Below, piece by piece: positions 35,101-47,476 of a stretch of DNA of 54,234 nt. Source of the stretch: Ectocarpus siliculosus (lineage: Eukaryota; Sar; Phaeophyceae; Ectocarpales; Ectocarpaceae); the NCBI GenBank assembly GCA_000310025.1, contig FN648187.1, forward strand, positions 219,612 through 273,845, in the 5' to 3' direction. Position 1 is the stretch's first letter. Each line of letters begins with the position of its first letter. The notes under the pieces were generated by a model. It did no database searches. It was not told the origin of the DNA and saw only the letters and a program-made list of their open reading frames with translations. A program made the translations under genes and the position numbers.

Positions 35101-38100
35101 CTACAACTGCAGCTCTCCGTCGACGAACACGAACGGGTCGGGCGCAACAACGTCCAAGATCACCTCCTGCTTCCCGCCCGCTACTCTCGCCGGCTGCACC
35201 TCCTGCCGGCCCCAGTACCGCTTGCCGCGACCCCCACCCCCCCCTCCCTGGGAACTCGCTCCTTCCGTCGACACCGCCGCCGCCGCCGCCGCTGCGGACT
35301 CAGCAACACCTCCTCCACTCTCTTGTTTCGCCAGCGCCTCAGTGTCAGAACAAGCGGCGTCGGAAGGGGGAGCGAGCCGCAGCGTCAAAGACTGCGCGTG
35401 CAGGCACATTCTGGGGATGGTGTGGTCGGCGTCCCCGTAGGTGGTGTCGCCAAGGATAGGGTGCCCCATGTGCAAGGCGTGAAGCCGAAGCTGGTGTCGC
35501 CGCCCGGTATGCGGCCTGGTTGTGGAGTAGAGGAGGCGACCCAGGGGGCAAAGGTAAAAGCACGGCATCGCGGGAAAAAACTAAGAGTCAGCAGAACGTT
35601 CAGTCGTGGCTCCGATATAAGAGGGTGGTGTGTGACAAAGGCCCTATGCATAGACCCTCTGATATCGGACCCCCCTCTTGTACCGGAATAAGAGGCTACC
35701 CAACTACACTATCGCGGGTCGAGTCCGCGACAACCGATTTCGACCCTCTTATATCGGAACCCCTCTTACAAGGTACCCTCTTACAATGGAGCCACGTCTG
35801 TTCCACATTGCCGTACTACCGACGGGTGGTGCCGCCACTGGGTGGTCATGTGGGCGATCACGTCTACAACAAACATTTGTGTCTCGACTTGTCACAATCG
35901 ATAACCATCACAAACACATGACAACAACCAGGGAAACAAGAAACCGGCAACAAGAGCAGGCGACATACTACTGCTTCTCCCACACCCGTCTAAACTGGCC
36001 AAAACAATCGCTCCTCACCTCATCAAGACCTTCGTCACCGATCGTCCCCGGTACGACCCGTGCTCAAGCACCTTTACGAAAGTCCTCGACGGCTTACCCT
36101 TCCCCCCGGCCTCTTCGTCCAACCGCATGCGGAAGTCGCCCGGCACCTCGGACACGGACGCATCAACCCGAAGCTCCCCCTCGCCATCACCGGGCGCGCG
36201 GAACACTCCTCGGTCCGGTGCGCCCTGGGCCGTCTGGAATCTCGCCGCCTCCGCCTCCGCAACGGCGCGAATCTTGTCAGCCTTTGCGGCGGAGTGGAAC
36301 GGCCGCGAGGCAGCCTTGTCGAACTTGATGTCCCCCCAGCTCAGCTTCGAGAAGGCCAGGTCTTCCGGGGACAAGGTTTCGCCGAGCTCGATGGCCCTCA
36401 GGAGAAGGTCCTATTTTAGTTGCGAGAAGAACAAGCGGGCGGATGTTGTATACAAGCTTGGATGTTGTACACAAGGGGCATGTTGCACGCAACGGCAGAC
36501 GCTCAAACGTGGGCGATCACACCCTGGTGTATTCATCGATGATCAGGCTATACCTAGTATGCGCCTTCCCTCACACCAGCACAAGGTCGGGGTGGAACGG
36601 TACAACAGGCGGACAAAAGCCCCGGCGCACGCTTGAAAAACGCGAGCCAGGCGACATCCAGCGCCAAATAGCTCAACACACGAGCAAAATTACCACCTGT
36701 GCCTCCGGGCGGGCGGCTGAGCGTTAGCGTGGCTCTTACACACAGAGAGGAAGATTACCAAAACCGTGCATTCGGACAGCACAGAAAACGTAAAAAAACA
36801 ACACAGAGAGTTGCTGCTGCGCTCGACTTTGACCCCGCTCCATCACTACGCCACTTGTGTTGAAACAACTGCAAACAGATATGCTACACCGTTCGGCGCA
36901 ACCACAAAAAAAAAAAATCAAGAGCCCATCTCCCGCTTTACGGCCACCATAACGCGGGGGCAAAAACGCCATCCCTCCCATGATCCCCGTCCATGTGGGC
37001 GGCGGGCGATGATCCCTCATACACCCCTTTCGCTCCTTGCTTCTCCCCCTTCCTAATTAGCATCGGTGCCAGGAACGTACCCTAGCCCCACGCCTTTGTT
37101 GCTAACCCAGAACAACTGCCATGGTATTTGGTACTGTCTACGCAAAAGAGAGTACGTTGATTACGAAAAAAGACCAGGTAGGGGGTACGCAGACCGTAAC
37201 CCTAACCCCAACTTAGCCGATTCTATACTCTTATCCAATATGTTTGCCTACTTGAAAAAACCTGCGTGGACTACTGGGTACATGCCGCACGACGCACGTG
37301 TAGCCTACAGCTCCCACCTTTTTCCGCTGGAAGAATCCGTGGGCCGGAGTGTGCTGCACCGAGTCCGGCCTTCGCTTCCGCCCGCCCCCGCCCCCGCCAC
37401 CGTTGCCATCCCTCCCCTCCCCCCACCCCTCCGGCTCCTCCTCCCGCCGGGGGACGGATTCCGGGTCGACTGCTCCCTGGACCACCGCCAGGTACGACTT
37501 TTTCGCCCGCCGCTCTCGGAACGCCTCGCAGCCACGTGCCGCCGCTTCTCGGTGGAGCGCTACGCACAACACCCCTGATGTCGCTGTGCACGCAGACCGG
37601 GCGCGCGCAGGGGGGGGGAGGGGGGGGGAGGGCAAGATAGGGGGGGGGGGAAGGGTGAGGGTGCACAAAATGGCAGGCGGGAGCAGGTGGATGGGCGGAG
37701 GGTGCTTGGTACAGCTGAGGCTGCGCGGGTAGTCTTTTGACAAGCAACAGCGTTGTTCTGGGGGCAGATCCTGGAGCGGGTGCGAGGACAAGCATGACAT
37801 GCCCTCATGCTAAGAACAACAAGATATAAGGCGCAAATAAAAATTAGAACCTCGGCGTTAGGGTTAGGGTTAGATACAGGACGCAAAAAAACAAAATAGC
37901 TTTTAGGCGTGTCACTTTTGTGAAAAGAGCACGACGACAAACATCACACGCCCCACGCTACACAACACGAAGGTACATAGACGCTAAACAAAACAAATAC
38001 ATCGACGGCGTGCCGACGTACGAATGTATGTGAACGGGGCACCTCGAGTGTCAGATTAACTACTCGGCCAACTGGCGATAACAATCAGCTGCGTGTGCGT

Positions 38101-40210
38101 GCACACATACATACCACGTCAAGTAGGCTGGTCCGACGCAAAAATGCAACAAAGTAGGACATTGCGTATGTCTGTCAAAAAGCTCACGTGTTCGTTTGTT
38201 TTTGTCAGCTTAACACGCACTTCGTTGTGGAGAAGCTTGTGACAATAGATATCAGTACCTTTTCCTTGAAGGCCACGGAGGGAGGGCACTCGGAGATACT
38301 GGTAGGTCAAATCGGTTTTTTCGTTGCCGTGAAAACGCCAACAACAGTAACACCACCGCCACCCAACAACGACAACAACAAATAAAGTACGACATTTCGA
38401 TGCAGGCTTCGACCACCACACGTCGACAACATACCACGTAGCACCTGGGAGCGCCCCAACACCCAGCCGAGTGTGCAGGCCACCGGAGACAGGTGTGACC
38501 ACCATCAACCTCTTGCAAGGAAGAGACGACCGCATAGTACGGCGGTTGATCATGAACGACGGGGGGGGGGGGGGGGGGAACCACTCACCGAAGTCCAACT
38601 GGTGCACCCATTTGAGCTCCTTGTCTTCCAGGGTGGGGCACCAGTATCTGATGAGCTTGTCCACGGCTACGTCGAAGTTCCCATCCATACGCACATCTGC
38701 TGGCTGCCCGGCGCGATGCAGGAAGGCGCACGGCGGAAGGGAAGGGAGGTGGACGGTTCTGCGGAGATACACATACATGTACGGCGGGTGCAGTTTGAAC
38801 TACCCATCTTTGCTTTTCTTGCGGGCTTGCTGAGCCACCATGCACTGAAGGTTGGTCAACAAACTGGTGATTTGATGGAACCGCTATATCTAGTGGCACG
38901 TTTTCCGTGGTCCCTATCACGTTGATGACGCGGGTCGTTCCGCGGACCAAGGCCATCAACCCCATGCACACAAAACGGGTTCTGTGCCACTGGCAGAGAC
39001 TATCTACGACTGCTGCTGTGGTGCACACCAGTCGCGAGTTTTCGAGGCGAGGACGCCAAGCAGGCGTTTTGTTAACACTCCGTGAACTAAACTAAAAAGG
39101 AGAAACGAGAAAGAAAGCGTTGGTGGTGGTGGCAAACAACACGTTCCTTGGTGTGGGCATGCCGACTTCCAGCAGTCATCCACCACGGACCATGCACACA
39201 CAAGAGAGGAGTACGCTGTGGAAGCCAAACTTTCTCCATATGCAGCGTTTCTGACGTGCCTAGTAGGGTGACCCGACCAGGACCGCGGTACGATAGGGTA
39301 GTCCTACTACGAAGAGAGCATACCGTAGGTTGCATAAGATACCACACCCCCTGGACCGACTTTGAAAGGTCGATTACTCCACCACGAAGAGGATGCCGAA
39401 ATCGAATGGTGCATTTTCGGGAAGCTCTCGAATGAGACAACTCCAATGCCGCCATTTCCGGCACCGTCACTCCCTCTGCTGTCGAGGAATCGAGCTTTGA
39501 AAACCGGCCCAGCGGGTGTGATATCTCATGCAAGCTACGGTGGTATCGACATGGTAGTGGGTCTTGATGCATATTGGTATGTCGACTAAGTGTACAAAAT
39601 TGACACGACCCAACCATATGCGGCATAAATATACTGCTGCTACTGCAACAACGACAAATGGCATGTACACGTCCTCGAGACGAGTCGTTCGCGTGTACCT
39701 CACGTAAAGAGAGATGCAGGCGCATCTGGACGCACGAAAGACAGCGCCACAGCAGCGTCGTGAGAAGGTCGTGTCGACCATAGACGGCGGAAGGATGTGA
39801 GGATCGCGCCCAACGGATGCCAACAACGAGACTTTGTACACCGCCCAGAGTGTTGCTCAGAGATGGAATATGAAATGCACACTAAAAGTACGGCATGAAA
39901 CGAACACTCGCGATATGGTGAGGATGGTTTGCGTCGTGGTGCTAACCTTGTTAATTACGACGAAGTCATCGTCCAGCGACAGCGTCTCCGTAGGTATGTC
40001 TCCGCACTGCCGCGATGCCGCGAGCTCTCTCGACGTCATCGACAAGCCTCTCTGAGCCATCACCGTGTCTGCCAGGGCTTGGCAGCGGATGGGAGACCGC
40101 CGCATCAGACTCGCCATCATGGAGCCGGGAGAGACGAAGGCGACTGCGTTGGCGTTGTTGCCGCAGAAGTGATGCTGCTGCTGCTGCTGTCCCAAGCCGG
40201 TTGCTGGCAT
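35101..40210 (-). CDS. RluA-family RNA pseudouridine synthase
   Basis: Five exons join with matching phases: 40210-39947, 38703-38589, 37583-37318, 36410-36019 and 35515-35101, for 483 residues. The enzyme isomerises uridine to pseudouridine in RNA. Visible landmarks are DDDFVVINKPADVRMDG (the family's opening strand, formed only across the exon 1-2 junction), and HQLDFATSG, formed across the exon 2-3 junction, with the catalytic Asp at residue 125. KKSYLAVVQG and the C-terminal block RPHTGRRHQLRLH...GHPILGD...MCLHAQSL follow. The HQLDFATSG spelling is typical of eukaryotic RPUSD-like members. The start is ATG 40210. The leader (MMASLMRRSPIRC, Arg-rich with no acidic residues nearby) suggests organellar import, perhaps mitochondrial. 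A Gly-rich insert follows the YLAVV block and may be variable. The last 80 residues are Ala- and Gly-rich. Intron 1 holds one TIR element and intron 4 a foldback. The gene is divergent from the prenyl synthase at 41604. Confidence 0.9.
35611..35758. mobile_element. Short foldback / MITE-like element with perfect 16-bp terminal inverted repeats
   Basis: TCCGATATAAGAGGGT at 35611-35626 is the exact reverse complement of 35743-35758. Related internal pieces (ACCCTCTGATATCGGA near 35652, ACCCTCTTAC near 35777) suggest nested copies. A second small palindrome (TCGCGG...CCGCGA) lies near 35711-35730. It sits in the last intron of the pseudouridine synthase gene. Confidence 0.6.
37857..37873 (+). 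repeat. Short telomere-like tract
   Basis: Two to three TTAGGG units in an intron of the pseudouridine synthase gene; a complement-strand CCCTAA relative lies at about 37197-37213. Confidence 0.7.
39323..39540. mobile_element. MITE-like element, copy 1 (TIR about 36 bp)
   Basis: The left end CCGTAGGTTGCATAAGATAC continues as CACACCCCCTGGACCG. It matches the reverse complement of the right end (CCGTAGCTTGCATGAGATAT, then CACACCCGCTGGGCCG) with about five mismatches over 36 bp. Partial similarity extends further inward. It has no coding capacity. It is in intron 1 of the pseudouridine synthase gene. Copy 2 is at 46434-46596. Confidence 0.72.
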
Positions 40211-41043
40211 GCAGCTACAGCAGTATGTACACTGCTTGCTGTTACTGTGCTGTGCCTGAAAGTACTGAAGGAGTCGGCTTCCCCTCTGTGTACCCCTTTA
40301 GTACAGAGAGAATAGGTGTAATGCAGTAGAGGTAGGCACTTCACTTCTCCAAGAAACCTGCTCGAGCGTACAGCGTATACGTTGGTAGACTCTCTCGACA
40401 CAAGGCTGAAGGCCTGCTGGCTGTGTGTGTGCTGGCCGCTGGCTGCTGGCTGCTGGCTTGAATACAGGGGGCACGCGCGCCGGAAAATCGGCGTATGAAG
40501 TTGGGAGTTCCATTGGAAAATATCGGAACAACGGGGCCGGATTAATCTGACATTTTGAGCCCAGTTTCCACCAACGCAGACTCCTCCTACTGGGTCAGGC
40601 TCCGGGTTTGTCAGCCTGATCCTCAAAGAACACCGTACCCTCCGAGAAATTGACCACCGCCTGCACCCAAGAGTACGCCACCCCGAGATTTCACGCCAGA
40701 TTCAGGACCGCAGGTGAGCTGCATGGGCGCTTGCGGATCTGTGTGGGGCGATTTGGCAGGATTTTCCTTCTGGCAGCCCCTCTCAAAAACACGTCGATTT
40801 GCCTGACTCGTGCCGCTGGGGTGTACAACACAGGGACGAATCTCTCGATTTGCTGCTGTCGTGACTACGCGATTTCACGTTCGGGAGGCGTCCTTGTCGG
40901 ATGGCACCTGTAGTCCATGGTCACTCAGTCGTCGTTTGTTGTACAGGGTTGCTCTTGGGCGAGGTAGCACCCAGTACATGCTATTCTTGCGGCGTGCGTG
41001 GCTCTCTCATCAATCAACACGCAACGTCGTGTGCACGTTCCAC

Positions 41044-41075
<32 letters not shown>

Positions 41076-41603
41076 TCAACCCATCTGCTCGCTTCCCCGA
41101 GAACGACTACCACGCACCGACGAAAAGCCGAGATTAATCGTCTCTACGGGTGCTCTCATCGCCCTCCGGTGTTCCCCCTGCCAATGCACGGCAGCAGGAT
41201 TGCAAGAACTTGTCGCGTGTAGCAGCGTTATTCCCCCGCCTAGACAATCCCATTTTCTCCACTGCGAGGTGACTGACCTTTGTCACAACGGTGTTCCCTC
41301 TGAAACCAGCTGCCCTTAAACCCTGCTGGCATCTGGCCGAGTCAGAGATGCATCCCCTGATAACCAAAGATCCCGCCTGCACTCGCACAATACTCACCGC
41401 GCCGCCGACCCTCATGCGCCTGCAGGCGCCCACAACTCCACGCAGGAAACCATCGCAAACATCAACACGGAACTACCTTGAGGGAGGGGCAGCAGCAGTA
41501 TCATCGTCACTCCGTGTAGTCAGCAGACAAGAGCCAGCAGTTTAGTAGCGGATTCAAAAACATAACCCCAAGGCGGGCAAGCCCGATAGCACACAGACCA
41601 AGG
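40211..41603. other. Divergent intergenic region between two enzyme genes
   Basis: The 1.4 kb between the starts of the pseudouridine synthase (-) and prenyl synthase (+) must hold both promoters. I see no clear TATA box at a convincing distance from either start. A (CAG)n tract at 41045-41073 makes spurious Gln and Ser frames. Confidence 0.6.
41045..41073 (+). repeat. (CAG)n microsatellite
   Basis: About ten uninterrupted trinucleotide units in the divergent intergenic region. Confidence 0.92.
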
Positions 41604-44600
41604 ATGAAAACAGCAACAGCGATGCGCACGACGGCGTGCGCGGCGTGCTGCGGCCTCGCGGGCGTCGGAGCTTTCCTGTCGGCCCCCTCCACGAGCATCG
41701 TCTCCTCGCGAAACAACAACCCACACACGTGGGGAAACTCCGCATTATCTTCCCCGCTGAGCTTAGTCGGGGGAGGCTCGGCAAACGCGCGCGCGTCGGT
41801 GTGTCCATCACCGGACGGCGACGGGGAGGGGGAAAGTCGACGGGATGCTGCTGTCAAGGGCGGGGTTCGACGGCATGGCGGGGGCGGGGGCGGCGGCGGC
41901 GGCAGGCGTCACCGCGCGGCCACCCTGGGGAACTTGGACTTGAAGCCGGCGTACCGATTGTTCGACACCGTGCCGCCGCCGCCGTCCACGGACGCGACGG
42001 CGCGGAAGAGCGACGACATCGACCTCGACGTCGATGGTGACGCCCCCTACGGTGAGAAGAAGAGGAGACACCGACCCCGCTGGACACAGCGGGCGGCGCC
42101 GATATTATCTACTTGTCCAATATTGATTTCCTCCGGAGTACTTCTATATATAATCTTGGGGTTGTGCGTTTCTTCGATGTTCTTGGTCGTTAGGTATCGA
42201 GTCAGCAGTTGTGGAATTCCGCCGCTTCTATTCACGGTAAAAAAGGGCTGCTGCGGTGACACATCGGAAGAAAAGACGCCGCTGCTTTCTTTTCTGCCGG
42301 CGTGAGTTCTCGGTCCCGTCTTGCGAAGCACAGCAGGAGCACCTCTGCTATGCCAAGCACCTTCTTGGTAGATTACCTGGATCGCCGTTCTCGTTCTGTT
42401 TTTTTTTTTTACCTGGGCGAGCACAACGCAGTATTCGGGCCTGATACGTGCTTACGTCATGCTTGGATATCGATTTCCGAGCATCTTTTACTGTCACAGC
42501 AGCAGCAGCTGCGTCATGTAGACACACTAATGTATTGTCGTCCCTGTTTTCGGAGATACGTGACACCCCACAACTATGAATACCAGTTTTCGTTCGTGTC
42601 GTCTTTTTCAACGCTTTTGAGTCTCCGACTTTGAGAACTATACTTGCGCTTGGTAGCTGTCTACCTGGTTCCTGATTTTAACGTCTACCTGTTACCTATT
42701 TTAACGTCCATCTGGTACCTACTCTACCGTTGTTCACCTCACTACTTGTTTGTGTTTATCCGATGTCCGTAAGACATGCCGGTGGAATGTTTTGATCAAC
42801 GCCCGTCCCGCGGACGTTCCCTCCCCCCGCTCCCCCGCACCCTCCCTTCGCGGTGGTGAAGCCGCTCGTTACAGCAGTTCCACCTGTACGATACTACCAT
42901 CCGCTTGATCTCTCTCGTCCCCCGAGTCTTTTGTTATCCATGCGATCTTTCAGACATCTACCAGTCAATTATCAACCTCGCGTCTGCGATGTGCAGTTCC
43001 GACGTAAATAGGACGGTAGTTGGCACCGAAATCGAGGCCAGCTTGTCGTTGTTACTCTGGCGTGAGCGTGGCGGTGTTGTTCAAGTCTTTTCTTCTCAGC
43101 AACAGTCCGCTCTCGTGACGAAAGACAAGAGAAAAGTAAACTCCCAACCCACAAGGTGTGTTCAAGCCGGTGTGCGCGTTTTTAAGCTTGCCTTCTTTCG
43201 CGTACAGTACATATCCAACGAACTACGTTTGGCATCACTGCAAAAAAAAAAAATCCCGGCGAACAGATGTCGACCCGTTCAAGCTGGCGAGCAAAGACCT
43301 GTCGCCGTTCACCGACACCATCAAGGAGCTGGTCGAGTCGGAGCACCCGGTACTGTCCATGGCCGCGAAGCACTTCTTCGAGAAGCGCCACGGGAAACGC
43401 TTCCGCCCGACCATCGTCGCGCTCATGGGTGAGTTTTTTGTTTGGCGACCGACAACCCCCCCCCCCCCCCCCTCCCCCGTTAATATTTTTTTTCACTTGG
43501 AGTATCCAAATTAGTAGCCATGTTCATGTTGTTCGGCGCGGTGTATTGTGCAAGAAGGAATGCGGCCGGGTTTAATATTGTGCTGTATCTCCCTGGCAAG
43601 CGGGCTACATACGTTTGTCATATGGTCGATTCATTCGTTTTTCTGTTCGTTTTTTTTTCGCACTACCGAGAAGCGCTGGCGACGTGCGACAAGCCAATGG
43701 AGGCGCACCGGGAGAGCGAAGAGTACACACGGCAGGGGCAGGTAAGATACGGGAACGCGGCTTCATGTCGTGTGTACACGGTAGCAAGTTGCGCTCTCGC
43801 CCGCGATGGTAGGCCTGTGAGTGATCCAAGCAGGGCCCCTGTCGAAAACACACAGCTGTGGATGGGAGAGAGGCAGAGCTGTCGATACTGTGAATGATCG
43901 AAGCAGCTGTCGATAAACATGCAGGCACGATACATTTACAATGAGCATGCTAGAGGTTGGAGGCACATACATATTTCTGCGTGTACATTGTACGATGCAC
44001 GCACGCTCTGGTCCCACAACATGTCAACGTTCATCGACACCCCCCCCCCCTTCCTGTGCGTGCCTGTCGTTCGAGAGAACAGTTGGGACAGATCACGGAG
44101 ATGATCCACGTTGCGTCGTTGATCCACGACGACGTTCTCGACGAGGCGGAGGTCAGGAGGGGCGGGATGGCCGTGCACAAGCTGTACAGCAACAAGGTAG
44201 CGGCCGGGAGCGTTGTAGCCTTTTTCGAAAAATAATCGACCGTTGCACGGTGTTGTATTTCAGCCCTCCTTTTTTTCGTTACATTTTTTCGATCGAAGAA
44301 TATTCGACCACCGCCTGTAGTAGTTCTAGCGCACCTTTTTATACAGACTTCGCCCGCACGTAGGTTTGGCCGGGGTCGGGTGTTCCTACAGCAGTTCTGC
44401 TTGTGGGCTAAAAATGGCCGCTCTATATAAGTAGGTTTTAGTGTAAGACACCGGGCTCACAGAGATGATGGTGCTCACGTTCTCACGGTTGATATATTGT
44501 TTTAAGTCAAGTTCTGAAGAGCTCTTGACCAAGCTCACAAACGGTACCCATGCATTATGTTCGATACGACGTTAAGAAAAAATTGAAGTTCTTTTTGTGT

Positions 44601-47476
44601 GCTGGGCGCCATCTGTATTCATGCGTATTGCGTTTTTGGTGTTGGGGTTGATGGTTTGTGTCCCGGCCGAACACGGGCCTAAAGAACCGAAATATTTTTC
44701 ATGTGTTATTTTGTTTGTGGTGATGTGATGGGGTGGGGTGACGCTCGTTCCGCGGCATGACTGTGTTCTGCGTTGTTGGACCTGCTGATTGAAAAACGCT
44801 TCCGTAGGTATTGTATAATAGTCGAAACTCCTAGAGTTACCAACATCCATCCCCCGTCATGACCCCCAGCGGCCTCCCTGTCTGGGAGATGCTAATGTCG
44901 TACTTAGTGTCAAAGGCCAGCAACCAAAAGTGCCTCCTTTTTCATTTTGGAAACCCCTCAGGTGGCGGTGTTGGCCGGGGACTACCTCCTGGCTCGGGCG
45001 TCGGTGTTGCTGGCGAGGCTTGGGGACGTCCAGGTGGTGGAGATCATGGCCACGGCGCTGGACAGCCTGGTTCAGGGGGAGATCATGCAGCTGAAGATGG
45101 ACCCCGAGAAGCTGCTGGACATCTCCCTTTACCTTCGGAAGAGCTACTACAAGACGGCGAGCCTCATCACCAACGCGTGCAAGTCGTGCGCGATCCTGGG
45201 GGGACACGAGTTCGACAGTGACGTAAGTGGGGGGGGGGGTGCTGTGGGGTGCTGTGGGGTGCTGTGCTTTTTGGATTTTTTTTGTGTGGCCAGATTTCCG
45301 GCCGATTTTTGCGCAAGTCGAGTCGAGAATGTTGAGGAGCTGCGGTCGAACGTTAGACGCGGATGCTGTTGTTGTTGTTGTTGGATCTGTAAAGAGGAGA
45401 ACGCTCTTTTTGTTTGTCTTTGGACGTGGATGTTGGTGTTCCACCTGGCACAAAGAAAACCCGAATTTTTGTGATGTTGCTGTTGGAGCTGTGAAAAAGA
45501 GAACGCGCGTTTTGTCGTCTTTCTTTTGTATTTTGGTTGCAATAGGTTGCCACTGCGGCGGAGGAGTACGGGTACCACATGGGGCTTGCGTTCCAGATCG
45601 TGGACGACATCCTCGACATCGTGGGGGCGGCAGATGTGAGTATGCAAATATTATAGTCGAAATGCTTTCAGTATGGCTTCAAGAACGTCTCTGCTTGAGA
45701 GGAGGGGGCGGGCACGACCCGATACTTTCCATTTTTTTTATTCCAACAACATAGCGAACGAACAGAAATGGATGCAGTTATACTAGTTGGAATTTGTTTT
45801 GTGCGTATTCGTCATCGTGTGCTCTCGGGAATCAGCTTCCGCAAAACTACAAGTTGAGAATAAAAACACATATGTGGATATGGATGTGCAAGAAATTTGT
45901 GTTGTTTCTGTAAGGAAATAACATAAAATGGGATGGGAATGAAAACGTATTTCTTACAGCAGTACCGACGCTGACCACGTTGTGTGGGGCGAAACGAATG
46001 ACTGTTGTTGGCGGTGCCGATACACTGCATTTGCGGGGTCAGCGATTATCGTTTGTGCACAAGAGCAAGGTATGCTGCAACAATAATGCTGTACGTCCCC
46101 ATAGGGAACTAAAGGTGCTTCGGTGGAAAGATGATTGTGTAAATGATAACGTTCGGATTGGAAACGGAGATTCTGATCATTGGCAGCCGCACTGCTGTCT
46201 TTGATTTGGTTGGCCGCTCTTTTTGTCCGTAGGTCCTGGGAAAGCCGGCTATGGCGGACATGTCGCTGGGGCTCGCGACTGCGCCCATCCTCTACGCCGC
46301 GGAGAACGCGCCGGAGATCAAGAAGATCGTCAAGCGCAGATTTAAGAAAGAGGTGAGAGCCGAGTCTAAGTTGCCCTTCGGTTGTCGTCATCGCTCTTTG
46401 GAGCGGAGGGCCATGAGAGAAGGCGTCGCGCTGCCGTATGTACCCTTGGTGACGCAAGATATCACACCCCTTAGACTGATTTTCAACAGCTGCATTTCTG
46501 CTCAAGAGTGCCGTTGCAGAAAATGTCGGCGTTGGAACCGTCTCCTCCAGCTCTGAACATGGGTCCAGGGGATGTGGTATCTTGTGTCACATACGGTAGG
46601 TTTGTAAGGCGAGTCTCTACTAGTAGTTGGTAAGCTTCGGCCGGGAAGGCGTTGCTGGGGTCCGCCTCTTCGAAAACGTCATCAAACGTCGGCAGACATT
46701 TCATAGCCTTGCAGTCAAATATCGCTGTCTGCCCTTGAGGTAACCCCCCACCCCCCGTCCTCTCGCATCCCGCTCGCAGGGGGACAAGGAGAAGGCCTTG
46801 AAGGCTGTTCTCGATGGGGACGCAGTTGCAAGGTCGAGAGAGCTAGCGCGGTGGCATGCACAGGTATGCGGGAGTGTCCATCGGCAAATGTGTAAGGCCT
46901 TGCTTGACCTTTTGCGCATATCGGCTCATCAACGACAAGTGGTCAGCCTTCCCGTGGGTGTTTCATTACAGTCGACCCTCGGCTAAGAACACACCTGGTT
47001 TTTTGCTAAGAAAACCGTCTTGAAGCCGGGGAAGTGTCGTTAACGTTGATACCCCTCCTTATGCTGTACTTCATTCTGCGAGCCACCATGCCTGTGACTT
47101 TATGTCCTTAAGCGAGGCACGACTGTACGTGTATGTTGTTGGAGAGAGGTCCAGATCTTCTTATGTATGGCCTCGTTAACCCCAGCGCTTTCGCGTAGTG
47201 CCTGGTAGAATCTCCCGCCCGCCCGCCCGCGGGCACGAAGTTCGATGCCCCCCTTTTCCAACCCTAGCGGTAGGTTTGTCATGTGCGTTTTTTCTGTGGC
47301 GTCCGGCCTATGGTGTCATCTGTGTCCGTAACTCCGCTGTCCCTTCCTCTCGCCTGTAACCCCTTTTTTCGACGCACGCGCAGAGAGCCGTAGACGCTGT
47401 GTTGAGGCTGCCGCCCTCGGAGGCACGCAACGGACTCGTCAACATCTGCCACATCGTCCTCACTAGGAACAAGTAA
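41604..47476 (+). CDS. SPS: Plastid-type all-trans polyprenyl (solanesyl) diphosphate synthase
   Basis: Nine exons keep phase throughout: 41604-42051, 43267-43428, 43674-43741, 44083-44196, 44962-45222, 45546-45635, 46233-46352, 46780-46863, 47384-47476, for 479 residues. The enzyme condenses isopentenyl diphosphate onto an allylic starter to make the long side chain of plastoquinone or ubiquinone. GKRFRP (residues 192-197) binds pyrophosphate. The first Asp-rich motif is HDDVLDE (Asp 242, 243, 246); the second is VDDILD (Asp 371, 372, 375). GEIMQLK and GKPAMADMSLGLAT also match the family. Ala at position -5 before the first motif, rather than an aromatic residue, fits long-chain products. 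The leader from ATG 41604 is hydrophobic, reaches a VGAF step near residue 24 and then turns Ser-rich, like the ASAFAP bipartite plastid signal of heterokont algae. A variable Gly/His/Arg-rich linker separates leader and enzyme. Intron 7 carries a TIR element. Chain length and targeting are inferred. Confidence 0.93.
46434..46596. mobile_element. MITE-like element, copy 2
   Basis: Left end CCGTATGT...GACGCAAGATATCACACCCCTTAGACTG. The reverse complement of the right end reads CCGTATGTGACACAAGATAC followed by CACATCCCCTGGACCC. It shares the core AAGATAYCACACCCC and the CCGTA tip with copy 1 at 39323-39540. It lies in intron 7 of the prenyl synthase gene, between exons 46233-46352 and 46780-46863. 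Confidence 0.7.
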
